Origin: Solen grandis
Taxonomy: Eukaryota > Mollusca > Bivalvia > Adapedonta > Solenidae
DNA length: 64,000 bases
Direction of reading: 5' to 3'
Assembly (NCBI GenBank): GCA_021229015.1
Contig: CM037781.1
Location: 39,725,897-39,789,896, forward strand
Part shown: positions 34,703 through 45,224 of the stretch, one piece after another
Layout of the letters: each line of letters begins with the position of its first letter
Position numbering within the stretch: the stretch's first letter is position 1
Program-made: the position numbers and the translations under genes
Notes under the pieces: generated by a model
What the model saw: the letters and a program-made list of their open reading frames with translations, nothing else
Databases searched by the model: none
What the model was told of the DNA's origin: nothing

Positions 34703-35605
34703 GTGGAGATGAACGTATTGATGCATTTATGATCACTGGTTTGTTTTATCAGGATATAACAGACTAAATATCTATTGGTAACATATTGAGTGGAAAAAGA
34801 GCGATGGAAGTCCGATTTCATTTGAGAAGAAAAATGGTTGTTTTTACCACAAGTATTATGTTGTCTGTTCTGATAAAAGATATGTATATTTGTTTATACT
34901 GTATGGTGTATTTTGCCTTAAAATGTGATACATTGTTTTGTATTACTTCATTGTAGATAATTTAATGCCTTTTTAATTTTGTATCATTTTTCAATCCGAA
35001 ATCTATATTTCCAGTTTATAAAACAAAGCATTTGATTCATTTACCGGTATTTTCTGGTAAAGATCTTACTGGTTAAGATAATATTTTTTCATTATACACA
35101 TTACTGGTTGAAAGAAGTCGTTCAAATTCTTTTTCCTTAAGTGTGAGGGATGATTGCTTCGTTGGTTATATTTCTTCTATCAGCATGTGAAAAATGTAAC
35201 CTGCATCCGTATGATACGATTAGAACTGTATTATAAGATGATACAACCACAAGCATGTTAATTACAACGTAACTTCCATGATTTACAATTCTTATTCTAT
35301 GTATTCATGTCTTTTTTACATTTTGAATCATCTTATGATGGTAAAGTGCCTGCATTTTTTTATCCTTATTATTAGCTTGTGAATTATCAAAGAATTATAT
35401 CAGTCAACGCATAACGAGTGCATAAATTGATGACGTAGCAGATACACAATTTGTAACTCGGAGATGGTTTTTCGAATTCAAAATATATTCTGATTAAGGA
35501 CCGCCTTTGCGAAAACTCGCCAATTGTAAAATGTAAACAATGAGAGTACTTTGACATCTATCAAAAATACTTAATGGTGTAATTTGATCAACAGTTTGGA
35601 TGCGT
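34703..35605. other. 3' flank of gene B, no gene seen
   Basis: AT-rich, no conserved frame. Confidence 0.5.
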
Positions 35606-35607
35606 TT

Positions 35608-35635
35608 AACTTTTTTTTTTTTTTTTTTTTTTTTT
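35608..35635. repeat. Poly-T tract
   Basis: About 25 consecutive T. Confidence 0.9.
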
Positions 35636-35730
35636 ATATGTATATGTTTACATCACGTACCATTTGCGTTAGTCTACATTTTTATTTTACATGAAAAATG
35701 TATCATGACGAATTATATTAGGCCGTTAAT

Positions 35731-36505
35731 GTCAAGCTGGCTGACAGTATTTCAGTAACTTGGAAACGATGTCTACTTGAGACAGATATAGTGTTCCACA
35801 CTGCAGTATCAAGAAATAGACATGTAGAATGATAACACTACCAAACACACTATCCTAAAACCGAGCCAACCAGTCCTGGAACTACATAACAGTTAGAAAC
35901 ATAGTAATTAACACACAATTATGGCTCTTGGTTTTAGCATCATAATGTCCGTACATATTAGTCGCAAGTAACTCTTATCTAGAATTTGAAGCTTTACAAG
36001 ATTGATTATTTCCCTTTATTTTCTTGCCTGCAGACTCATTGATGAAATGACCAATGCTTCTGTGACAAGGCAATGTGCGGCAGGGGAGGGGGTGGGGGTA
36101 TTACATCACCTTCAGTGAATCACCTTCTTTGAATTTGTCTGTTTGTTTCAATGTTGTGATATGGCGCTTTAACAAAATGAGACACCATTTGAAGTCGGCA
36201 ATTTGAAATTTCTGTCTTACAATGATTTTGATGAAAAAGCTGTAAGCAAGCTGCAGTGCTGTCCGTTTTTACCAACGAGAACAAAGATCCTGAATAAAAT
36301 CAGAATTACAGCTCTTAACGAGCACCGTGCAAAGCTTTTATTGGATGAAACCGAAAGTTATGCTCTAACCTGTATATATACCCAGCACCAAGCAGGGAGT
36401 TACCAGTAACATTTTAGCGAATTTGGTGTGTCGCTGTCTGGGGTCGAACCCACGACTTCCCACTACAGAGGCGGACACTCAATCTCCTCAGGCACTGGGG
36501 ACGGT
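35731..36505 (-). mobile_element. tRNA-derived SINE family 2, split by about 480 bp of inserted sequence
   Basis: CTGACAGTATTTCAGTAACT at 35,740 and AGCACCAAGCAGGGAG at about 36,384 are the two halves. GGGGTCGAACCCACGAC near 36,440 is, on the minus strand, a tRNA-type B box in a tRNA-like head. The distorted copy at 52,600-52,890 has both halves only about 150 bp apart, so 35,885-36,365 looks inserted. Confidence 0.6.
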
Positions 36506-37222
36506 ATAAAGAAATTCATGATAATCGCATATTGTGACAAACAATTATTTTAAAGTAGTCGAATGTATAACACGTTTATTTCATCTACCTTACCTGAGTG
36601 GAGTCATTTCTGCAAATTTTAACGTAATAATAGCCGCTAAATGCATGTGTTTTAATGGCGAAAAAAAATAAACAAATGAATATATTTGCGGTAAAAAAAA
36701 GTGTAACATTTTAGTGACAAAATGAACTGATTGTTTATATATTTTTACCTTTTATAACCGATTAATAGTCCAATAACATGCGCATATAAATATGTACAAA
36801 CATGGAAGTCAGCACAAAAGCGATTATCCATAAACCATATGAATTCGATATGTATTCCTAGTTCAAGCACACGCTCACTAGCTTTCCATGAAACTAAAGG
36901 GACAATCCCCCCTTCTCTTTATTTTTCGAGCCCCTCGATAAGCCGTGCTTTTTTATTCCACATTCCGTCCTAGCCGGATCGCAATTTTACTATATCTCAA
37001 CAGCAAACAATTTATTGTTTTTACGTACTAGTATCGATGTATCTACTGAACAATTACAATAATATACCATCTATATAAATTTAATTGTAAAAAGGTATTT
37101 CCTTTTTCGATTGGAAGAGATGGGTCAATGAACATATATCTTATATATGAGGAAATAAAATTGTATTTTTCTACCCAAAGCGTATATAGTTATTAAATAC
37201 GATTACCTTTTAAATCTTGACG

Positions 37223-37256
<34 letters not shown>

Positions 37257-38849
37257 AACACAAAAATTATTCATCTCTTATGATTCTAGCTCAGTAACTT
37301 ATTCAAGTTTCAGCATTATTCAAAACCCTTTCTATATCTCAAAGAGGCTGTCAAGTTTCTGTTATATGAATCACCTAATAAAAGTGTCTATAACAAAAAT
37401 TATGTTTTCCAATTAGTCAATAATCAAAGCGCTGATAGCGCTGAGAGAACGGGGCTTTTAATATGATGATGTCGCATTTCTTTTGCTTATCAAAGTAAAT
37501 TTAATAATGCCAATGAACCTAATGTTATAAACCCACTTTTACCTGTCGTTAAAAAAGATAAACACATAATTTGTCTCAATTGATTGCTAACAATAAATAT
37601 ATCGCCACTCTTACTCTCCCCATTTCTCTTGCCTACAGTTTATAAGATTAAAGATTATAAGAATATGTAGAAATTTGAATTACATGTAACTTATATATAT
37701 ACGGTTTGTTAAACACGGTATCTCAAGCATCGATTTTCAACACTTTTTTATTCATTTCCGACTTCCATAACGTAATCGTAATGAAATAAACATCAACGTT
37801 GTCACAATTTAGTGTTAAGAGATGAAAGAAATTTTGGACTTCTTTCTTTTTGTAGTAAAAAAGAGGGAAATCTATAACTATATATTTCTAAATATGGCCC
37901 CGAAATGTTGTCCGATTCAAAATATGTGCTTCCTTAGAACAGCGTTGCAAGCAACCCTGTTCAAAAATCACACTCACAAGTCCGAATGGTCAATATTTCT
38001 GAAAAGGTTCCGTGGATGAATAACAATATACCTTCATTGCAATCGGTGCCACAACAAATATGCTCTCTGGCGAGGGTCATGTTGTCACTAGGGGATATAA
38101 TCTGCATTGTCCTGGCTGACACACTGACTGTCTCCTCCTGTTGCTTGACACACCATGTTTAGCTGGTAGATCAAAGAGGTTAGTGGTGGTAAATGGTATG
38201 GTGTACTTGCGTTTCAATTTCCTGTATTTCAACTCTGAAATAAGAAGGAAACAGCGTTCGACATTGACCCCTCAACTTTCCTACACATATGAGAATCCGC
38301 TTATAAATACAAATATATTTTTTCCAATTGTCTGAGGATTGTTTGCAATAATAACAAGATGATGGTAAATCCTTTTAATGAACGTAATTGATAGAATAAC
38401 TTTAAGATATATTCAATCCAACATTTATCTCTACCGTCTTATACTAGTACATTACCGCAGATATCGTTTTATTATAATATTTGTAATATTTTAAACAAAA
38501 CAAAAAAGATTTTCCATATCCAAAATTTATTTGAAAGTTGAGCCGAATACATCTTTTAGATGTGTTACTTTTTTGATGAAATCAAATTATTCATCGATGA
38601 ACCTAAATCTGACGTACTTTCCCTACCAAGGTCAGTTTCGAATTCTCGCCAATAGTATTAAAGCCAAGTGTTGATACCTAACAAGTAAAGTATCTGCATA
38701 TTACAGAGGTTAGTCTAATGTATGTGGTCAATAAGGGTATTTGGTTACGTTTTGATCATTAATGATGTTTTGTCAAAAGTTTTGATAATTTAAAAATTAA
38801 ATACCTATTATACAAATACTTTATCCATGATGGCAGATATATTTTTCAA
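36506..38849. other. Intergenic, no gene seen
   Basis: AT-rich, with a (TA)n run. The short frames 37,822-38,019 and 38,141-38,335 have no recognisable similarity. Confidence 0.5.
37228..37254. repeat. (TA)n microsatellite
   Basis: About 13 TA units. Confidence 0.95.
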
Positions 38850-39020
38850 GGGCGCCGTGGTCCAGTAGTAACGTATTCGATTACGGATTCGAAGGTTGTA
38901 GGTTCGAACTCCGTTGGAGGCAAAGATTCTTCACGACCTTGCCAGGCGCAAAGTACTGGTCCAACCCAGGAATCGGGATAACTATAAGTTGAAAGAACTT
39001 GTTTCCCAATTGACGTATAA
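38850..39020 (+). mobile_element. tRNA-derived SINE family 4
   Basis: A tRNA-like head GGGCGCCGTGGTCCAGTAG (A-box like) is followed by GGTTCGAACTCC (B box) at the normal spacing, then a non-tRNA body. The head does not fold into a complete functional tRNA by eye, and a body continues past it, so a SINE is preferred over a tRNA gene. Confidence 0.7.
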
Positions 39021-39564
39021 TAAATAGATTTAAACTATATCTGTTAAATTATTTTTTGTGGTGGAGAGATAACAGCCTACGCGATTTGCAGGACTTTGAT
39101 GAGTTTTGCAGCAGATATCCTGATCTCTAAATATACGTTTGAAAATCTTGGCAGCTTCCAATGAAGCGTTCGTGTACATCTTTTGTGTTGGTGCTTTTTG
39201 TGTATATGCATTTGCTTGTGGCACAGCCATTTAGTAAAACTTAACAATATTTCAGATCTTGCCGAAAATGAACGAAATTTACTTTTAACAATTCACTTTA
39301 TCTCTGACTATGGTAGTTGAGCTCTGCCAAACTCATGGCGTGTTGGCTGGAAGAAATGTCGAAACGAAAAAAACGATAAAGATTTCTTGACGAGTTTCCT
39401 GGTGGTGGCCATTAGACAAAAAAATAAATAATTGTCCTGCTTAAATTTGGTTTTGGAGACCATGCTCGGTTGAGTTTGTGTTTCATAGGATTAACTTATA
39501 CTATATAGATTATCGTGCCGTTCTGTCGCCGACAATCTCTTTATTCTTTTACAAAGAATTGAAA
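39021..39564. other. Intergenic, no gene seen
   Basis: No conserved frame; 39,030-39,230 (-) is a chance open frame. Confidence 0.5.
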
Positions 39565-40360
39565 CAAAAGGGCCAAGATGGCCCTGAATCGCTCACCTGA
39601 GAAATATTGACTTCATTGGTAGATGTCCATTAGGCCATGTTACACACCAAATATCTAAAATCCAGGCCTTTTAGTTTATGACAAGAAGATTTTTCAAGTT
39701 TTCCTATTTAAGTCTATGTAAAATCAAGTGACTAATAGGGCGAGGCCAATTTTGACCAAAGGGCCATGATTTGAACAAACCTGGTAGAGGTGCACTAGGT
39801 CATTTTACATACCAAATATCTTAACTCCAGGCCTTGGGTATCTGTCAAGAAGATTTTTTTCTAGTTTTTTTTCTATATAAATCCATGTAAAATCAAGTGA
39901 CCCCTGGGGCGTGGCCAACTTTGACCCTAGGGCCATGATTTGAACAAACTCGGTAGATGTCTATAAGGCCATGTTAAACGCGAAATATCTAAACTCGATG
40001 ACAGGCTTTCTGGTTTCTGACAAAAAAATCTAGATTTTCCAGTTAAAGCCTGTGTAAAATCAAGTGACCCCTAGGGCGGGGCAAATCCTGACCTCAGGGT
40101 CATGATTTGAACAAACTTGTAATAGGTTCATAAGACAATGCCACACACCAAATATCTAAGCTCTAGGCCTTGCTGTTTTGGAGGAGAAGATTTTTTAAAA
40201 ATTTCACTTTGGTAGAGATTTATGCAAGAAACATCACAGGCAAATTTTATCAAATTTGACCCAGTGGTTTCAGAGGAGATGTCGTTTAAAGAAAATTGTT
40301 AACGCCGGACGCACATACGGACGACGGAAGCCGGACAAAATGCGATAACAATAGCTCACC
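39565..40360 (+). mobile_element. Non-autonomous element with 168-bp tandem units
   Basis: AAATCAAGTG anchors lie at 39,721, 39,890 and 40,057. Each is followed by GGCC..TTTGACC, GGGCCATGATTTGAACAAAC and CCAAATATCT. The head is AAAGGGCCAAGATGGCCCTG-AATCGCTCACCTGAG. The tail has ACGCCGGACGCACATACGG and AATAGCTCACCATGATC. GCTCACC occurs at both ends. No protein. This head/tail layout is familiar in bivalve genomes; the class is not assigned. Confidence 0.75.
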
Positions 40361-41530
40361 ATGATCACGTTGGTTTACAACAATATATCCACAACCATTA
40401 ACCTCTTTAAAAACATTATTATCAAGAATTATTCATTGCATAGAACTTACTTCATTGTAGTATATTTTGCTTCAGTAAGACCTCTCAATAGTATGTGTAT
40501 TTAATCTTTTTCTTTATCAATACATGTTTATTTACATATTTTATATACATATTATATTTATGTCACGGTATGTTGTGGGTAAACCGACTCATATCATTGA
40601 AATAACGGACAAAATGTGGTCGTCTTTAGAACTGAAGAACGGACTATATTCTTTATTACTAAATACCTGGACACAACTTTGATTTTCATTCGTCAATTGG
40701 TAGTTTTATTGATAGAACACGAAGAAAATCTAAGTAAAATTTAAAAGATATTTAGTGAAATTTTAATGATTAAGAAGGAGCGAATCGAGCAAAGGGGGCG
40801 AGCTCCTTCTTATATATTGAGAGTTTATTTTGTGTTCTAACTTACTTAGTATATTACCTACATTTTGATTGGACGACGTGCGCGGCATTGACATTCTTTT
40901 GTGTAATGATGTTTCATTGATTTGCATAGGTGTGTCTATTTCAATAATCTGTTATCGCGCCTTTATCAAAAAATGAAAGTACAATTTGGTTTCGGCGATT
41001 TGAATTTAATGATTTTGATGTGGCAAAAAGCCCCCTTATCCAGTTAATGAACATTTTAAGAAAATACCTTACTGTTGAATTTGCCGGTAATTATAACTTT
41101 CGTAATACTTGTTAGAGATGATGAAAAAATGGGCTGATCATTTTAAAGTTACAACTAGTATGAACTGTGATATTGTTAGAGGGACAGAAAGAGAGCGAGA
41201 GAGAGAATGTGTTTTGCGTATATTAAGATATTTATTCTAAAATGTGGCAAAATCTTACTGAAATAGATATAATTGTAGTTAAATATCTTATCTTGTTTTT
41301 ACAGTTTATTTCAACCTTTTACACACAAGGAATACGTTTCGAAATATGACAAAACGAAAATGTAGGTTATGTTTTAAACCATAATAAAAAGAAAAACTTT
41401 CAAGAACGAGAATGTAGGTTCATGCACGACATCTTTATGTCCATATAACAGCACTATTTTTTTTCCCAATTTTATTTGCAAAATCGCAAATTGTAAAATA
41501 AGCGCATAGCTATGTGCTTTTATATGACGT
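40361..41530. other. Intergenic, no gene seen
   Basis: AT-rich. A short inverted repeat TAAGAAGGAGC / GCTCCTTCTTA lies at 40,771-40,781 and 40,802-40,812. 40,930-41,030 resembles 36,150-36,245. A GA-rich run lies at 41,180-41,215. Confidence 0.5.
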
Positions 41531-41542
41531 TACACACGGAAA

Positions 41543-41803
41543 GGGGGCCGCTGTGGCCGAGCGGTTTCAGTCGTGGACTACAAATTTATCAGCCCCTCAC
41601 CGCTGTGTGTTCGAATCCCGGTAGGGACTTCGGATTTTTCATGTGAGGAAGCCTTCCAGCTGGCTTGCGGATAGGTCGGTGGTTCTACCCGGGTACCTCT
41701 GTGTACTTGGGGTCTTCCTCCACCTGTAATTAGCTGGACGTCGCTATATGATTGAAATACTATCGCAGCGACGGTAAACCCCAATACAACAACATACAAC
41801 AAC
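41543..41803 (+). mobile_element. Intact tRNA-derived SINE family 1 with target-site duplication
   Basis: The head has the A box TGGCCGAGCGG (41,554) and the B box GTTCGAATCCC (41,609). The body contains TTCTACCCGGGTACCTCTGT and ends in ACAACAACATACAACAAC. A 12-bp direct repeat TACACACGGAAA flanks it at 41,531-41,542 and 41,804-41,815. The insertion splits the 5' flank of the candidate leader exon at 41,840-41,892. The open frame 41,578-41,802 (-) is inside the SINE. Confidence 0.92.
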
Positions 41804-41839
41804 TACACACGGAAATAAATCTCGATTTTTAAAAAATAC

Positions 41840-41892
41840 ACGCATGCGCGACAAGTAATACACTCTTGGGAAATAACGTAAACACGGCCATG
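41840..41892 (+). other. Candidate leader exon ending in ATG, without a visible gene body (copy 3)
   Basis: CACGCATGCGCGACAAGTAA and CTCTTGGGAAATAACG lead to ATG at 41,890-41,892, directly before GTAAGAATG. It is clearly related to the copies before gene B. No HSPA12 exon follows within the readable part of the window. Confidence 0.6.
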
Positions 41893-42099
41893 GTAAGAAT
41901 GTTTTACATTTTTCTCTCTTTACAAATCTATAATAAATTACTTATCATTAACTTGTATATAGATGTGCATTAATGTTGAAGGTTTTTATTTTAGTTTTAT
42001 ACTTCACTTCTTGTAAGCTATTTGATGTTATTTTTAGATGATATTCAGCTTTGTGTGTAACAAATAGAAGGGAGGGCACTACGTAAATTCCTAGGAATG

Positions 42100-42185
42100 C
42101 ATATCGAGGGGTGAGAGCGAAACTATGCTAAGTGCTTATACATATATATGCATTTAGCCTAGTTTCGCTCAGACCCCTCGATATG
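42100..42185. repeat. Hairpin with 31-bp arms
   Basis: The arms 42,100-42,130 and 42,155-42,185 begin CATATCGAGGGGT on either strand and share GAGCGAAACTA. They differ at about three or four positions. The spacer is 24 bp. Confidence 0.9.
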
Positions 42186-42739
42186 TATTTTGATGATGAA
42201 CATTACATTAAGTATATTAATATATCACCTTGAGAAATGATTCCTAGATAACAGTTCTACTTTCTGTTTCACTCAAAAAAATGAGTTTCTATAGTCCCAT
42301 CAAATGAGCCGCTCTCGGCGAGACATGCTATTTTTTGGTACTGGATGCCACGCCTCTACCATTGGGGATATCGCCAAACCGAAAATAAAAATGAAATCGC
42401 AAATTATGGGTACACAAATATGGACCAGAGTTTCATCAGTCCTCTATTAATATAGAATATCAAGAGAATGCAAATGCATATGAAACGATATTTACAGTAA
42501 ATAGACTGTGTATGTCATTCCGTCTCGATGACTTTCTCTACACGTATTCTTATCTTTCTTATCGACACCTTAATGTACTATATTTTGCAATTGTGTTTGC
42601 CAACAAAATATGACAAATTGTAAATAATAGCATGCTTTTTATATGTCTCCATTTAAAACTCCGTACAGAAATTTACACCCAAAAAAAATACAACTGAATG
42701 CATCTGTTTATGCAAACACGGAAGTAAATCCTCGATTTT

Positions 42740-42792
42740 TCAAAAACGCGACAGGTTTTGTGTCCTTGAAGGCAAAAGTTAATACGGCTATG
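42740..42792 (+). other. Candidate leader exon ending in ATG, without a visible gene body (copy 4)
   Basis: CGCGACAGGTTTTGTGTCCT, then ACGGCT and ATG at 42,790-42,792 before GTAAGAAGG. Upstream ACACGGAAGTAAATCCTCG matches the flank of copy 3 once its SINE is removed. Copies 3 and 4 lie 900 bp apart. Confidence 0.55.
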
Positions 42793-42980
42793 GTAAGAAG
42801 GTTTGCCTTTTTCTTTATTTACATATTTAAAATAAATTGATAAAGTAACTTTTATTGCTTATAATGTTATGTTCAGCAGTAAAATATATTCATGTCTTTC
42901 GATGTGTATCCATGTTAAAGGTTCTTCATTTAGTTTCTTACTATGACTGTAAGGTTTGGTTTGTTATGTTTTTTCTTATT

Positions 42981-43740
42981 AGGACTTTCTGCCCTACAGG
43001 CAGAAAGTCCTATTGGGTTTGTACTGTTTTTTTTTATTCTTCTTCTTATTCTTTTTTTTTCTTCTTTTCTACGCCTTAATTTCTATATGTTGCAAGAGTC
43101 ACAGGATCAAGAAAATTTAACGGCATATATTTCTAAATTCTACGTGTTAACTTCTGTATGTTGCAAACGTCCGAGCACCTTGGAAATTTAATAGCAAAGC
43201 TTCACATAGTTACGTTTGCATTTCAATTATTTTCATTGCCTATGACATGTCTTGACGTCAAACTTGACGTCATTTAAAAATGTTTGTACGCGATCTACAG
43301 CCATTATTTCTGACCGATTTTCATCAAAACTTCACAGAATGAATATGTTACGCTCTAGTTGTGCATCCCGGTGTCGGTTTTTCTAAATTCGAAAAGATAA
43401 AGGTTTAATGGCGAATCCAAGATTCGAACCATTGACGTCAAATTTTAATTGGAAGCGATTTTATACGTATTTGAAATTTAAATGTAAAATCTTGTTCGCG
43501 CTTTCCCGCCGCCTTTTCTAAATTTACACAGAGGGTGTACATCAAGACCTAGATGTGCCCATCCATATACGTTTTCCCAATTTCAAAAAGGCTAAAGTTT
43601 TATGGCATAAACAAGTTTCGAACCTAGGACCTCAATGTCTTAAAGCGTTTCGAAGCTTCCAGATGTGCTTGAAACATAAAACATGGACAACTTACACGTA
43701 CTTAAGTCTATTTTCTATTTTTTTGAACACTGATGTTACG
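42981..43740 (+). repeat. Dispersed repeat related to the inverted-repeat arms, with a terminal hairpin
   Basis: It starts with a perfect hairpin: AGGACTTTCTGCC (42,981-42,993), loop CTACA, and the complement 42,999-43,011. Later blocks TTGACGTCAAACTTGACGTC, CGATCTACAGCC and AAATTCGAAAAGATAAAG-GTTTAATGGC follow the order of 220-390 in the left arm. A T/C-rich tract follows the hairpin. The open frames here are by-products. Confidence 0.6.
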
Positions 43741-45224
43741 TGATGTCTTTTGACGTCAATATATTAAAAGCTTTTAAAGTTTTAAACAAAATTAGTTGGT
43801 ATTTAAGCTTTGCAGGGATTGCTTTTTGACTGATTTGTATGAACTTTTCACTGAAAGTGCAAAATAAACTCCTTTGGTGACTAATCACTTCTGTTTCCGG
43901 AAAATAGCAAAAGTCAAGGTCATACATGTTTCAATTATCGTATATCTTAAAAACGATATATATTCTGTAGAGACCATATAGTATAATTTGTAATCCTTTG
44001 AAAATCCTTTCAGGTGTAATTTACATTTTGAAGATCTGGGTTGAATCCGTTGAGTTATGGCAAATTGCGAAAACTGTGTTAGCCAAATTGCTTACATCTG
44101 TTGTTTGTTTGCATGTAGAAATATAGCCAATACACTGTAACAGATATGGAAGTAAAATGACTTGTTATTATAACTCTAGAAGTAGACTGCACTAATTTTC
44201 ACATTTTCGACGGATTGGCGGTTGGTTCTTATAAACATTTGGTTTCATTTCTTTGTCGTCTTTTGGTTTCAAACAAGAATTTTGGGCGACAATGAACATC
44301 TGTATGGAATAGTTTGTGTTTGGGGTTGTAATGCAAAATAATGATTTGGTAAGATGTCCGCGATACATACCTTTTATGTGACATTTTTTAGTTATTAGTG
44401 GATATTATTCTTATAGTATGACTGCACTAAATCTTATACACATATAACCAATCTATCAATTCACATGTATGTTACTCATTCGTTCCTTATCGCCGTTGTA
44501 CACGTAAGGATTCGAAACTGTTTATACTATGACATTTATATGTAAAGTAAATGCTTTTGGAGGAAGTTATTTTTGGGAGAATCATATAAGGCCTCATTCT
44601 GTATTGTGTTATAACTTTCCAGTTTGCATATGTCTCCTTGATATATTTTTCTCGGCGACGTTGACTCTTTTCTAATACTATTTCACAAGTGAAATCTTTT
44701 GTGGCCCATATGACCGAGATGCGTGCAATATTTTTACATTCCTTAGGAACGTGCAGTCACGATTACGTGTAATTTTATAATACACAGCGAGGGTACGTTA
44801 CAGTGTCAATGTAATCATATAGTGCAAACTTGATTGTACATAATCTCCCGGGGTCTTTGGGATGGAAACAAATGCATACGGATAAAGATTCTGGTATTGG
44901 TGTTACAAAACAAATCATGAAATAAATACACACGTATGCAAGGACATATATTTCAAAATGGCAAAATGTATTTATGTATTTACACCCAAGGATGTCAGTA
45001 AGACATGCACTGATAGATCATCATCGTTCCGTTAAAGGACTTAACAGTAATATTGGAAATCATGTATTCTTTAGTGCGCTGATGGTACAAAAATGAATTT
45101 ATTGTTACCAGAATATTAAAATATTTAGGTAAGCTTCGTTGTTTAATATAGAAGCAATAACAATACTAGAAGTCGTTTGTTTAAGATACAAACGAAGCAG
45201 CTTTCCGTTTGCTTATTTCAAGGG
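43741..45224. other. Intergenic, no gene seen
   Basis: AT-rich, no conserved coding frame and no HSPA12 exon recognised. Confidence 0.5.

Noticed and set aside
33807..34726. Minus-strand frames opposite the last exon of gene B
   Set aside because: Same reason: antisense shadows of a conserved exon.
36203..36409. 68-codon open frame
   Set aside because: It overlaps repeat sequence, including the SINE half at about 36,384; no similarity recognised.
38850..38925. tRNA gene
   Set aside because: The A and B boxes fit, but pairing of the acceptor and anticodon arms is poor by eye and a SINE body follows. A tRNA search program would decide.
41543..41630. tRNA gene (Leu/Ser-like head)
   Set aside because: It is followed by a long shared body and flanked by target-site duplications, and is repeated at 51.9 kb, so it is a SINE.
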